Shown: piece by piece, positions 38,001 through 46,225 of the stretch
Position numbering within the stretch: the stretch's first letter is position 1
Layout: every line of letters starts with the position of its first letter
Assembly (NCBI RefSeq): GCF_021735925.1
Contig: NZ_WMEA01000001.1
Span: forward strand, 995,001-1,059,000
Origin: Loktanella sp. M215
Lineage (GTDB): Bacteria; Pseudomonadota; Alphaproteobacteria; Rhodobacterales; Rhodobacteraceae
Direction of reading: 5' to 3'
Length of the DNA: 64,000 nt
Made by a program: the position numbers and the translations under genes
The notes under the pieces: generated by a model
Seen by the model: the letters and a program-made list of their open reading frames with translations, nothing else
What the model was told of the DNA's origin: nothing
Databases searched by the model: none

Positions 38001-38939
38001 GGGGCGGGTGCGGTAGTTTTCCAGCGCGCCTGTTGTGGGATGAAGAACGAAGACCCCCGCCGACCACGTGCCAAACCACAACCGCCCGTCCTGCCCCTGC
38101 GCCACGGTTTCGACATCGCTGTCTGGCAGCGTGACAGGCGTGTCGATGATGCCGGTGTCGGGGGTCAGGCGAAAGGCGCCGTCGTCCTCTGTCGCGATCC
38201 AGATCTGGCCTGTCGTGTCTTCCAGCAGATCCAGCAGCACGGTGCCGGTCAGGGCGCTGTTGGACGCGTCCCAATGGTCCAGCGCGCCGCTGGCCGGATC
38301 CAGTCGGTACAAACCCTGCCCGTCGGCGCCAAAGTAGACGCGCCCGTCGCGTGTCACGATGACGCTGCGCAGGGACAGATCCACCAGACGGTCCAGACCC
38401 GCTCTCGGCGGCGCTGCATCCGCGACCGACCCACCGGTCAGCCGAAGGGCCGACGCGCCGCCGCCGTCCGCGACCCAGATCACGCCGTCCGCCCCCGCAG
38501 CGATGCCAAAGACTTCGTCCGATGCGATCAGTCCTTGTGGCGACTGCGCCCGGGCAAGCGGTACCGCATCCTGATCAAAGATCGCAAGGCCGCCACCAAG
38601 GCTCGCCACCCAGATATTTCCCGCCGTGTCGCGTGCCAGTGCCGATGTGTAGTTGTTCGCAAGCCCCACGGACTGGTCCGGCGTGCGATAGACGTAGGCA
38701 AAGTTCACGCCGTCATAAAGGCTGAGGCCGTCGCCCGTGGCGAACCACATGCGCCCGTCGTCGGCTTGCAGGATATCGGACACCGTGCTTTGCGACATGC
38801 CGTCGTCGATGGTCAGCTGAACGGCAGATTTCGGTGTTTCGGCTGTGGTGGCCGCTGGCAGGGCCGCGATGCACAGCATGACGCCGATGAGGCGAGGAAA
38901 TGACGACAGCAACGGGCAACCTTTCAAAACCAAAGTCAA
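35013..38939 (-). CDS. Hybrid one-protein sensor histidine kinase/response regulator with AraC output (HTCS-type)
   Basis: About 1,308 residues. A signal peptide (ending near AATTAETP) is followed by a two-component-regulator propeller of many repeats (about 40-675), a Y_Y_Y domain (about 683-755), one membrane helix (about 766-785), a HisKA region with HEIRTPLS (His about 831), a HATPase domain with an intact N box (NLMSNAARHT), a receiver (about 1055-1175, with EDD, CDAMLPDG, LTALQ and TKPFD) and an AraC-type helix-turn-helix (about 1213-1303). The G1 and G2 boxes of the ATPase are degenerate (NDGALP, IATRGV). A TTG start is used here; an ATG at 38879 would remove 20 residues but weaken the signal peptide. 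Proteins of this plan sense extracellular sugars or other ligands in Bacteroidetes; the ligand here is unknown. Confidence 0.9.
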   Translation of the reverse strand: MTLVLKGCPLLSSFPRLIGVMLCIAALPAATTAETPKSAVQLTIDDGMSQSTVSDILQADDGRMWFATGDGLSLYDGVNFAYVYRTPDQSVGLANNYTSALARDTAGNIWVASLGGGLAIFDQDAVPLARAQSPQGLIASDEVFGIAAGADGVIWVADGGGASALRLTGGSVADAAPPRAGLDRLVDLSLRSVIVTRDGRVYFGADGQGLYRLDPASGALDHWDASNSALTGTVLLDLLEDTTGQIWIATEDDGAFRLTPDTGIIDTPVTLPDSDVETVAQGQDGRLWFGTWSAGVFVLHPTTGALENYRTRPGVRQRLSSDTIVALTPGALGRMWIGTYDNGASSVSQTDDLFQTYFPLGAGNATPGASMIWALAGGSGDTLWVGSMGGLLKLDRATQTLTTVDLGAEEADVRAILAEGDTLTVALRGRGLLQRVGDGPWQPVTDPDGQPVAPDAFIRLLLRARDGTLWIGTHDGVYHVGADFALLDHYTVDTGLPHQRTRSLTQGPDGTIWIGTSGGLSRWTQDSGTVTLFAGDDLLPDTDVRALWQEAPGAPLYVGTQSGLVILDPQTRAVRTFGRAEGLPNETIYKIIPDTQGALWITTNNGLARLDRATEAVNVFRASDGLQGAEFNFNAGVALADGTLAVGGINGFSLFDPAAMATDRVPPRVTARWSPAPDATLVAPLGLTVGIRVVQYDKPADNALRWRLRPVEEEWRQAAGVVHALRYDKLPAGRYTLEYQGLSAARQSSAVMTVPFRVLPPLSQTWWAYLAYGLALVALFMALLRLRTRRIVARNSELESAVAAKTAELAAQNALLADGARARAAFYARTAHEIRTPLSLIRAPLANALLVPGLPDRAAQLIRLVAQAATRMTELTRSMDRAAATSTGLGLGQTTLDLTAFVQPIVAYYQDLATERGLVWQAQTDVAGAVTLDGAALDALLHNLMSNAARHTPQGGNVTVSIVATDSAIRITVSNDGALPATEAAALRDIESDDSTPIATRGVAIIGQSLRRLQGQIDVTSEHRTTIAVTLPVDRIQPEDDTGVADPRPATAPDAAEILVVEDDADLRRFLQDMLTAAGPVRAVGSLAAARRAIDRNLIRLVLCDAMLPDGRAFDFAQSLKSDPTTDHITVIFLTALQDDDAMQAGQAAWADDYITKPFDPADLLQRVHLRLRAAERVRTRTEAAIGASDARGAVDVDAAPFDQRLMDRFEAFLADNLSDPDATVAAAAEACGVSARMLQRKLDALFGQSFTDLLTARRMAQATLLLRRGDHSVAEVATACGYRNLSSFSRRFRAYYGRSPSTLAQDQ

Positions 38940-39293
38940 ATCGATCCGGTCCGAAAAATAGTGGCCGGTCGCCCGGTGATAGCGTCATTGCATGTCAAAA
39001 CGCGCCGAAATTAGCGCGCGGATCGTAATAGGCTGTATCGCTGGCTTTTCGGCAACGCCTAGGCCGCCGACCCTTGCGGGTCGGCTGAGGCGACAGCGCC
39101 CGTCGTCATGGCGCGATAACAGCCTGGCATGGCCCGCACAGTGCGGGCGGAAGTCGACGGAGGGCAGATATCGAAGCACCAGCAACAGTCGCGATGGACG
39201 CCGACCGGGCGCACCCGTCCATCGCCCGCGCAGTCTTGTTGTCGTGCTTCAAAGCATCAAATCGGGCTGACGTGTTTACCCTCTGCGCCGGGT
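38940..39293. other. Non-coding gap with two perfect hairpins
   Basis: The 354 bases lie between the start of the hybrid sensor gene and the end of the PuuB-like gene (both leftward). GCCGACCC/GGGTCGGC with a four-base loop (39066-39085) and GCCCGCA/TGCGGGC with a CAG loop (39132-39148) are perfect hairpins without T runs. No credible gene is seen; the promoter of the sensor gene should be here. Confidence 0.5.
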
Positions 39294-40601
39294 CTAGAGG
39301 CCCAATTTGTCCCGGATGCCGTAGTACCATGATCCCATGACGGAATAGGGCACGCGCAACGCCCGGCCGCCGGGGAAGGGATACCATTTCAGCCCGGCGA
39401 AGACATCAAACCGGCTCAGGTCGCCATCGATCGCCTCACTCAGGATACGGCCGAACAGGTGTGACCCGGTCACGCCGTGGCCAGAATAGCCGTGCGCGTA
39501 ATAGGTGTTGTCGCCGAGCCGCCCCATCTGCGGCACCCGGCTGAACGACAGGGCAAAATTGCCAGACCAAGCATAGTCGATCTTGACGTTCTTCAGCGAC
39601 GGAAAGACCTTGTCCATGTTCTTCTTCAGCTTGGCCTTGATGTCCGCTGGATCTGCACCGCCATAGACCGTGCCGCCGCCGAACAGCATCCGCTTGTCAG
39701 CGCTCAGACGGTAGTAGTCGAGGATGTAGCGGATATCCTCGATGCAATCGTCGCCGGGCATCAGCTCTGCCGCTACAGCCGGGTCCAAAGGCTCCGTCGC
39801 CATGACCTGTGTGCTGACCGGCATGACGCGCGGTTCCAGATCGGGCACCGCGTGGCCCAGATAGGCATTGCCGCACAGCACCAGTGTCTTGCAGGTGACC
39901 TGACCCTGCGCGGTCTTGACCACCGGGCGCGGCGCATGGGTGTCCGCCGACAGGATTGGCGACATTTCATAGATCACGCCGCCCAGCGACTCGAACGCCG
40001 CCGCTTCGCCAAGGGCAAGGTTCAGCGGGTGCATATGCCCGCCGGTCTTGTCCATCAGTCCGCCAGCGTAGATGTCCGAATTTACATGCTTGCGCAGCTG
40101 GTCGCGGTCCAGCATCACCTGATTGTCGATCCCGTAGCTGCGCCACAGCGCTTGCCGCGCCTCCAGCTCTTTCATGTGGGCGTCGGTCAGTCCGACGAAG
40201 ACGTTGTTTGGCTTGAGGTCGCACTGGATGTCGTATTGCGCGACGCGGCTTCGGATGATCTCGCCGCCTTCCTGCACGATCCCGGCGACGAATGTGGCGG
40301 TATCCTTGCCATAGCGCCGCTCGATCGTCTGCAGCGACGCGTTCAGCCCGTTGACGATCTGCCCGCCATTGCGGCCAGAGGCACCCCAGCCGACGCGGGC
40401 GCCTTCGACGATGACGACAGAGTAGCCCTTTTCAGCCAGATGCAGTGCCGTCGACAGACCGGAATAACCCGCTCCAACCACGCAGATGTCAGCATCGACG
40501 TTGCCCTGCAGCGCGGGCCGGTCGGGCGAGGGGTTGGCCGAGGCCGCATAGTAGCTGCCGGTGTGCGCGCCGGTCCCGGCGTAGGGATGGGTCGTGGTCA
40601 T
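39294..40601 (-). CDS. FAD-dependent oxidoreductase, gamma-glutamylputrescine oxidase-like
   Basis: A 435-residue DadA/PuuB-type flavoprotein. The FAD loop VVGAGYSGLSTALHLAEKGY lies near residues 42-61, and GWGASGRNGGQIVNGLN near 72, the usual glycine-rich second contact of this group. The C-terminal part has YYAHGYSGHGVTGSHLFG. It would oxidise an amine such as gamma-glutamylputrescine, giving the aldehyde, ammonia and hydrogen peroxide. The ATG at 40601 shares a base with the upstream stop (TGATG), coupling it to the synthetase-type gene. Confidence 0.88.
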   Translation of the reverse strand: MTTTHPYAGTGAHTGSYYAASANPSPDRPALQGNVDADICVVGAGYSGLSTALHLAEKGYSVVIVEGARVGWGASGRNGGQIVNGLNASLQTIERRYGKDTATFVAGIVQEGGEIIRSRVAQYDIQCDLKPNNVFVGLTDAHMKELEARQALWRSYGIDNQVMLDRDQLRKHVNSDIYAGGLMDKTGGHMHPLNLALGEAAAFESLGGVIYEMSPILSADTHAPRPVVKTAQGQVTCKTLVLCGNAYLGHAVPDLEPRVMPVSTQVMATEPLDPAVAAELMPGDDCIEDIRYILDYYRLSADKRMLFGGGTVYGGADPADIKAKLKKNMDKVFPSLKNVKIDYAWSGNFALSFSRVPQMGRLGDNTYYAHGYSGHGVTGSHLFGRILSEAIDGDLSRFDVFAGLKWYPFPGGRALRVPYSVMGSWYYGIRDKLGL

Positions 40602-41956
40602 CACACGGTCTCCAGATAGGTGTCGTATTCGAATTCGGTGACGTGGCGGTTGAACCGGTGCTGTTCCTGCCGCTTGCAGTCCACCAGCATCCGCTGCAGG
40701 CGCGGGGCATAGATCGACTGGATATGCGCGCCGTTCTTGAACGCCTGAATCGCGGTCGCCCAGTCCAGCGGCAGGTGCGCGAGTTCCTTTTCCTGCGCGT
40801 AGGCATCACCGACGAGGGCTTTCGTCGGCTCCCACGCGCCTTCGATCCCCAGCAAGGCACCGCCGAGGATGGAGGCGAGCACGAGATACGGGTTCGCATC
40901 CGCCCCGGCGACACGATGCTCGATCCGGCGCGCCTTGTGATGACCGCCGGGAATCCGCACGGCGACGGTGCGGTTTTCATAGCCCCAGGCCACCGACGAC
41001 GGCGCATGTGTTCCGGGCAGCAGCCTGCGGAACGAATTTTCGTGCGGCGCAAAGACCAGCGCATTTTCCTGCATCGTATGCAGCAGTCCAGCGACCGCGT
41101 GCATCATGATCGGCGTGCCTTCTTCGCCGCCGTTGTCAAAGACATTGTTGCCGTCCGCATCTTCAAGGCTGAAGTGGACATGAAATCCGCTGCCGGCCCG
41201 GTCGCCATAGGGCTTCGCCATGAAGGTCGCGGCAAAGCCGTGCTTGCGCGCGATCCCCCGGACCAGCCGCTTGAACAGCACGGCGTCGTCACCGGCCCGC
41301 AGGGCATCGCCGACATGGCGCATGTTAATCTCGAACTGGCCCGCGCCGTTCTCGGAAATGGCGCTGTCCGCGGGGATACCCTGCGCATAGCACGCCGCGT
41401 AGACGTCGTTGAGGAATTCGTCGAAATGCTCCAGCTCGTCCAGCGACAGCGCGCCGTCGCTGTCCAGACGCTTGCCTGTCACCGGGGACAGTGGGGGCAG
41501 CGGGATCGTCTCGGTCGGATCGACGAGGTAGAATTCTAGTTCCGTCGCCACGACAGGCGTCAGGCCCTTTTCGGCATAGCGCTTGACGACAGCGTCCAGG
41601 GCATGGCGCGGATCGCCCATGAACGGGCGGCCGTCCTCGTTATACAGCGTGAGCGGGATCAGCGCGGTGGGGCGCGATGTCCAGTTGATCGGCAGGATGC
41701 CACGCCCGGTATACTGGCAGACGCCATCCGCATCGCCCGTCTCGAAGACCAGCGCGCTGACCTCGATATCCTCGCCCCAGATGTCCAGACCGGCCAGCGA
41801 CAACGGCATCCTGACCGACCCGTTCAGGATCTTTTCGGCCTGTCCCACGTCAACGCGTTTGCCCCGCAATGTGCCGTTCAGATCGCAGATGCAGGCAAAG
41901 ATGTTTTCGATATCGGTTTGTTCGTTCAGCCATTTCAGGTGGGGCGCGTAGTCCAT
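40601..41956 (-). CDS. Glutamine synthetase family protein, gamma-glutamylputrescine synthetase-like
   Basis: A 451-residue GS-fold ligase. Recognisable parts are ENGAGQFEINMRH (metal-binding glutamates, about residue 216), GSGFHVHFSL (about 265) and NRTVAVRIPGGHHKARRIEHR (about 335) with the ATP/phosphate-binding Arg residues. The adjacent oxidoreductase and GntR gene point to a PuuA/PuuB-like polyamine or amine glutamylation pathway rather than nitrogen assimilation. The start ATG faces the divergent regulator gene with a palindrome in the 112-base gap. Confidence 0.88.
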   Translation of the reverse strand: MDYAPHLKWLNEQTDIENIFACICDLNGTLRGKRVDVGQAEKILNGSVRMPLSLAGLDIWGEDIEVSALVFETGDADGVCQYTGRGILPINWTSRPTALIPLTLYNEDGRPFMGDPRHALDAVVKRYAEKGLTPVVATELEFYLVDPTETIPLPPLSPVTGKRLDSDGALSLDELEHFDEFLNDVYAACYAQGIPADSAISENGAGQFEINMRHVGDALRAGDDAVLFKRLVRGIARKHGFAATFMAKPYGDRAGSGFHVHFSLEDADGNNVFDNGGEEGTPIMMHAVAGLLHTMQENALVFAPHENSFRRLLPGTHAPSSVAWGYENRTVAVRIPGGHHKARRIEHRVAGADANPYLVLASILGGALLGIEGAWEPTKALVGDAYAQEKELAHLPLDWATAIQAFKNGAHIQSIYAPRLQRMLVDCKRQEQHRFNRHVTEFEYDTYLETV

Positions 41957-41994
41957 GTCAAATGGCTTTCCGAAAATTTGATAACTAAAACCAG

Positions 41995-42008
41995 AATATG
42001 ATCATATT
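41995..42008. promoter_or_regulatory. Perfect palindrome, candidate operator of the GntR regulator
   Basis: AATATGATCATATT is a perfect 14-base palindrome in the 112-base gap between the divergent PuuA-like and gntR genes. FCD-type GntR repressors bind short palindromes in such positions, so it probably controls both promoters. Confidence 0.55.
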
Positions 42009-42068
42009 TTTGTTGTGTCAACGCGCCTGTTTGCTAAGCTGTGGCGTACCTTCGGAAAAGCGCACCCC

Positions 42069-42764
42069 ATGACCGATATTCCCGCGATCACCTTGCCGCC
42101 CGGCACGTCCGATCATGAAGGCGTCTATCAGCGCCTGCGCGCCGCGATCATGACAGGGGTATTTGCTCCGGATACGACGCTGACTCTGCAGGGCCTTGCT
42201 GACGCCCTGTGCTGCAGTCAGACACCGGTCCGAGAGGCGGTGCGCCGTCTGTCGTCCGAACATGCGATCGAGGTCCTTGAAAACCGCCGCATGCGTATTC
42301 CCGCGATGACCGCCCAGAAGTTCGAGGAGATCCTGTCGCTGCGCATCACGGTCGAGGTGCATGCCGCCCGCCGCGCGCTGCCTTATGTCTCCGATGTTGC
42401 GATCGCCGATATGGCCGACCTCGACAGCCGCGTCGACGCGGCTATTGCGGCGGGGGACCAGATGGGGGTGACGGCGTATAATCAGGCCTTTCACCGCCGC
42501 CTTTACACGGTGAATCCGCACCAGACGACGATGCCCGTGGTCGAGAGCATCTGGCTGCAACTTGGCCCGTTTCAGCGTCAGGTCGTGGATCAGGGTCTGA
42601 AGTACTATGTGCAGGACCGTCACCGCCAGATCCTTGACGCGCTGCGTCGCCGTGACGGCCCGATGCTGGGCGATGCGATCCTGAACGACATCACCGACGG
42701 CATCGCCATTTCGGGCCGCCGGTTTCTGTCGCAGATCAGCCGCCCAGCCGTACCGGCAGGTTGA
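42069..42764 (+). CDS. GntR family (FCD subfamily) transcriptional regulator
   Basis: A 231-residue regulator. The winged helix-turn-helix occupies about residues 10-75 (GVYQRLRAAIMTG, then TLQGLADALCCSQTPVREAV), and the all-helical FCD ligand domain follows with HRRLY and RHRQILDAL (metal/ligand-binding histidines). The ATG at 42069 is chosen for the canonical N-terminus over one 18 codons upstream. It is divergent from the PuuA/PuuB-like pair and is probably its repressor. The 3' end overlaps the convergent P450 gene by 29 bases. Confidence 0.92.
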   Translation: MTDIPAITLPPGTSDHEGVYQRLRAAIMTGVFAPDTTLTLQGLADALCCSQTPVREAVRRLSSEHAIEVLENRRMRIPAMTAQKFEEILSLRITVEVHAARRALPYVSDVAIADMADLDSRVDAAIAAGDQMGVTAYNQAFHRRLYTVNPHQTTMPVVESIWLQLGPFQRQVVDQGLKYYVQDRHRQILDALRRRDGPMLGDAILNDITDGIAISGRRFLSQISRPAVPAG

Positions 42765-43923
42765 TCGGCCCACGAAATCCGAACCCGCGCCATTGCACAA
42801 CGGATGGATCAGGCAGCGTCATGTTGGGAAACCGCTCGAATAGCATAGGCAACATGACGGCCCCCACCGTCCGGCGAGAGATATGTGCCCCCGCGCAGTG
42901 ATGCGGACCAAAGCCAAAGGACTGATGGTGGGTCACGCTGCGGAACACGTCGAACCGCTCTGGGTGGTCATAGATATCCTCGTCCCAGTTCGCACTGGCC
43001 TGAATCGTCATCACCGTATCGCCCGCAGGGATATCATACCCGCCCAGTTCCGTGTCTGTGGTCACCAGCCGCGATGACACTTGGATGGGTGCGACCCAGC
43101 GGACGCCTTCCTCGAAGGCCGCCCCCCAGTCGCCGCTCTGCTTCAGCGCCGCTAGCTGCTCGGGGTTGGTGAGCAGGCCATATACGATGGTCGACAGCGC
43201 ATCCCGCGGCTCGTTGATGCCGCCGCCGATGGCGATCTTGATGTTGGCTGCGATCTGCGACCAGTCAATCGGGTCATCTGCATTCACCATCACCGACAGG
43301 GCCGAGACATCCGGCGCGGCCCGTCGCCGCTCTGCCTCGCGGGCAAACAGGGCGTTCATCTCTGCGTTCACGATCCGCGTCGCCGCAAAGGGCGCATCCT
43401 GCCATCCAAAATTGCCCGCGCCGTCGATCAGGGTCTGGGACCAGCGCGCCATCTCTTCATCCGTCGCCTCAGGTATCCCGAGGATATGCGCGAGAATGCG
43501 CGAGGCTACCGGTTCTGACAGGTCGCGGTGCAGATCGACGATCCCGTCCTTGGGCAACCGATCGAGGTATTCTTCCGCAATCTGGCGATACAGCGGCTGC
43601 CAGACCTGCATGATCGGCTTCGGCCCAAAGGCAGGCATCATCGCATCCCGCTCGCGCTTGTGCTCTGCCCCGTCCTTGCGCATCAGCGTATGCGCCTCGA
43701 ACGCGGGCTTCATCGGCGTGTTGGGATCGTCGCTGGAAAACGTTACCGGATCGTCCTTGACCGCACGACACTCTGCTGCCTTCGTCACAAAGATCCGTTT
43801 GACCGACGCGACACGCACGATTGGCGTTTCCGCCCGCATGCGCGTGTAAATCGGATAGGGATCGACATCCAACTGCGCAATCGTCGTGACGTCATCCACC
43901 GGGGGCAACGTTCCACCCATCAT
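42736..43923 (-). CDS. Cytochrome P450
   Basis: A 395-residue soluble bacterial P450. The heme-binding loop FGFGPHHCAG contains the thiolate Cys (about residue 343), the K-helix ExxR is in EEGVRW (about 280), and the I-helix reads AIGGGINEPRDALS rather than the common AGxxTT. No redox partner gene is adjacent. It lies beside an aromatic-acid cluster, so aromatic O-demethylation or hydroxylation is conceivable but unproven. The start ATG at 43923 has AGGAG upstream; the open frame continues beyond but is a shadow of the amidohydrolase gene. Confidence 0.93.
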   Translation of the reverse strand: MMGGTLPPVDDVTTIAQLDVDPYPIYTRMRAETPIVRVASVKRIFVTKAAECRAVKDDPVTFSSDDPNTPMKPAFEAHTLMRKDGAEHKRERDAMMPAFGPKPIMQVWQPLYRQIAEEYLDRLPKDGIVDLHRDLSEPVASRILAHILGIPEATDEEMARWSQTLIDGAGNFGWQDAPFAATRIVNAEMNALFAREAERRRAAPDVSALSVMVNADDPIDWSQIAANIKIAIGGGINEPRDALSTIVYGLLTNPEQLAALKQSGDWGAAFEEGVRWVAPIQVSSRLVTTDTELGGYDIPAGDTVMTIQASANWDEDIYDHPERFDVFRSVTHHQSFGFGPHHCAGAHISRRTVGAVMLPMLFERFPNMTLPDPSVVQWRGFGFRGPINLPVRLGG

Positions 43924-44033
43924 ACCCGCTCCTGCCCTGTCTGTTTCATCTGGCACAAAACTCAAATCCCGCCCTCTCCGCAACGGCCTCACCGTAGGCA
44001 TCTTGCAACCGCAAAGCCTGACAAGTCCACGCC

Positions 44034-44912
44034 TTACATCCCCAGCAATTTGCGCGCATTCTCCTTCAGGATCAGCGGCCGTACCTCGTCGCGGATCGGC
44101 AGGTTCTCGAAATCGGCCAGCCAGCGGTCCGGTGTGATCGCGGGCCAGTCGGATCCGAACAGCACTTTGTGCTTCAGGATCGTGTTGCAATACTTCACCA
44201 GAATGTCCGGAAAATACTTCGGCGACCAGCCCGACAGGTCGATGTAGACGTTCGGCTTGTGGGTCGCGACGGCCAGCGCCTCTTCCTGCCAGGGAAAGCT
44301 GGGGTGCGCCGCGATGATCGGCATGTCGGGAAAGTCCGCTGCCACATCGTCCAGATGCATCGGATTGGAATACTTCAGTCGCATCCCCATGCCGCCGCGC
44401 ATGCCCGCACCCACACCCGTCTGCCCGGTGTGGAAAAGGGTGATGACACCTTCCTCGGCGCAGGCCTCCAGCACGGCATAGCAAGCCTCGCGGTCGTTGG
44501 GAAAGAACCCCTGCATCGTAGGGTGAAATTTGAAGCCTTTCACGCCAAAGTCCCGCACCAGCCGCCGCACCTCGCGCGCGCCGGCGCGGCCCTTGTGCGG
44601 ATCGACGCTTGCGAAGGGGATCAGAATATCGTTGTTTTCGGCGCAAAGGGTCGCGACCTCTTCGTTGGAATAGCGGCGAAATCCCGTCTCGCGTTCCGCA
44701 TCCACCGGAAAGATCACCGCGCCGATTTTGCGTTCGCGAAAGTAGGCCGCCGTCTGCGGGACCGTCGGCAGCATGCCGTCCGCCCCCGCGGGGTTCTTGA
44801 AATATTTGGCCATCCCTGCCTGAAAGGCGTCATAGCCGTCGTCGCGGGTGCCGCAGCAAGGCTCTTCGGCGTGGGTGTGAATGTCGATCGCCACCAGATC
44901 GTCGATGTTCAT
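44034..44912 (-). CDS. Amidohydrolase family metal-dependent hydrolase
   Basis: A 292-residue amidohydrolase-2-type protein. Metal ligands are visible as HTHAEE (about residue 13), LFHTGQT (about 163), AAHPSFPW (about 203) and FGSDWP (about 251). In coumarate/ferulate pathways of actinobacteria, amidohydrolase-family enzymes (CouO/PhdC type) hydrolyse beta-ketoacyl-CoA intermediates; the MarR-crotonase-ligase neighbours make that role plausible here. Other decarboxylase or lactonase roles are possible. The ATG overlaps the marR stop by four bases. Confidence 0.88.
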   Translation of the reverse strand: MNIDDLVAIDIHTHAEEPCCGTRDDGYDAFQAGMAKYFKNPAGADGMLPTVPQTAAYFRERKIGAVIFPVDAERETGFRRYSNEEVATLCAENNDILIPFASVDPHKGRAGAREVRRLVRDFGVKGFKFHPTMQGFFPNDREACYAVLEACAEEGVITLFHTGQTGVGAGMRGGMGMRLKYSNPMHLDDVAADFPDMPIIAAHPSFPWQEEALAVATHKPNVYIDLSGWSPKYFPDILVKYCNTILKHKVLFGSDWPAITPDRWLADFENLPIRDEVRPLILKENARKLLGM

Positions 44913-45364
44913 ATGCGTGCCTCCAACCCGCTGAATTTCTGCAATAACGCCAGCAATTGCGTCCGTTCTTGCGCCGTCAGTCGCCCGGCATCAGCCTGCG
45001 CGTGATAGCCGAAGAAGGCCGCCGCATGATCGGCGACAAAGGCTTCACCCTCTGGCGTCAGCCGCAGCAGGACCGCCCGTCGATCATCGTCCGGAACCCG
45101 GCGCGAGACCAGCCCCCGATCCTCGAAACTGCGCACCAGCTTTGTCATGTGCGCGCGCTTGATCTGCAAACGCTCTGCAATCTCGCCCTGCCGCGCGTCG
45201 GGGTTGCGGTCCAGAAGATAGAGGATCGAGAATTCACCCGGCTTCATCCCGAACTGCCCCAAGGCGGCATAGAATTCACTGAACACGGCAAGCTGGGACA
45301 TCCGCAAGGCAAAGCCGAGAGACTGGCCCAATTGCCCGAGGTCGAGTTTCTCGGTCACGCTCAT
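44909..45364 (-). CDS. MarR family transcriptional regulator
   Basis: A 151-residue regulator with the winged helix core around REGEIAERLQIKRAHMTKLVRSFEDRG (about residues 55-82, with RQGEIAERL starting it) and DDRRAVLLRLTPEG as the wing. Its ATG overlaps the crotonase stop (ATGA). In ferulate/coumarate clusters a MarR protein (CouR/FerR type) represses the operon until the CoA thioester binds; the palindrome at 46170-46190 is a candidate site. The open frame extends upstream inside the crotonase gene but is a shadow there. Confidence 0.9.
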   Translation of the reverse strand: MSVTEKLDLGQLGQSLGFALRMSQLAVFSEFYAALGQFGMKPGEFSILYLLDRNPDARQGEIAERLQIKRAHMTKLVRSFEDRGLVSRRVPDDDRRAVLLRLTPEGEAFVADHAAAFFGYHAQADAGRLTAQERTQLLALLQKFSGLEARI

Positions 45365-46137
45365 TCGGGCCGCGCGACCTTTGCCGCCCGCTTGTCCAGA
45401 AACGCCCGCAGCCTTGCCTCGGCTTCCGGAGAGCTGGCCGTCATCGCGCTGACGAAACTTTCGACAAAGAACCCGTCGCTGCGCCCCATGTCGTTGATCC
45501 GGGGCAGTGCGTTGATGATCGCATAGTTTGACATCGGTGCATTCTGCGCCGCCTTTGCGGCAAGGGCCACGGCCTTGGCGCGGGCCTCTCCGGCGGGCAC
45601 GACATATTGGCACAGGTTCCACGCCTCGCCCTGCCGGGCATCCACGGAGCGGCCTGTCAGCATCATGTCCGTCATCCGCGCGACCCCCATCAACCGCCCG
45701 GCCCGGACCGATCCGCCGCCGCCGACAAAGATGCCGCGCGTCCCTTCGGGCAGGGCAAAGAACGTCGTCTCGTCCGCCACGCGCACGTGACAGGCCGCCG
45801 CCAGTTCCAGCCCGCCGCCGACGACCGCACCGTGCAGGGCGGCAAACGCCGGAATTGCGCCCTGTTCCAGACGGTCGAATACACCGTGCCACCGGCGCGA
45901 ATGATGCACCCCCTCGATAGGAGAGCGCACCGCATGTTCCGCCAGATCGAGGCCGGCGCTGAAGTGATCGCCGTTGCCGCAGATCACGATGGCACGTGCA
46001 TCCTGCTGTGCGCGCAAAATGCCCGCATCCAGTGCGTCGATGACGCGGTCTGACAGGGCGTTGCGCTTTTCCGGTCGGTTCATGGTCAGGACGGCGACGT
46101 CCTGCTCTGTCTCATAGGTTACCAGTGCCTGATCCAT
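45361..46137 (-). CDS. Enoyl-CoA hydratase/isomerase (crotonase) family protein
   Basis: A 258-residue crotonase. The oxyanion-hole segments are FSAGLDL (about 59-65) and GAVVGGGLELA (about 103-113). Both acids used by hydratases are kept: Glu111 in GGGLELA and Glu131 in LPEGTRG. It therefore could hydrate an enoyl-CoA such as feruloyl- or coumaroyl-CoA. Whether it also cleaves (hydratase-lyase) cannot be told. It is transcribed divergently from the feruloyl-CoA synthase gene, with 88 bases between. Confidence 0.9.
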   Translation of the reverse strand: MDQALVTYETEQDVAVLTMNRPEKRNALSDRVIDALDAGILRAQQDARAIVICGNGDHFSAGLDLAEHAVRSPIEGVHHSRRWHGVFDRLEQGAIPAFAALHGAVVGGGLELAAACHVRVADETTFFALPEGTRGIFVGGGGSVRAGRLMGVARMTDMMLTGRSVDARQGEAWNLCQYVVPAGEARAKAVALAAKAAQNAPMSNYAIINALPRINDMGRSDGFFVESFVSAMTASSPEAEARLRAFLDKRAAKVARPE

Positions 46138-46169
46138 CGTTGCCCCACTCGCTGCATGATTGACAGGTT

Positions 46170-46190
46170 ACGCAGAAACTGTTTCCGTGT
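46170..46190. promoter_or_regulatory. Imperfect palindrome, candidate MarR operator
   Basis: Inner arms GAAAC and GTTTC around a central T are perfect; extended to ten bases each side, eight of ten pairs match. It lies in the 88-base gap between the divergent crotonase and feruloyl-CoA synthase genes, next to a TTGACA (46160-46165) that can serve as a -35 for the rightward gene. Confidence 0.5.
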
Positions 46191-46225
46191 AAACATTATC
46201 TCATGCCCTCGGGGAGGAGGCGACT

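Noticed and set aside
43924..44646. A 241-codon N-terminal extension of the P450 frame.
   Set aside because: It is the shadow of the amidohydrolase gene, which has conserved metal ligands in its own frame; AGGAG lies just before the P450 ATG.
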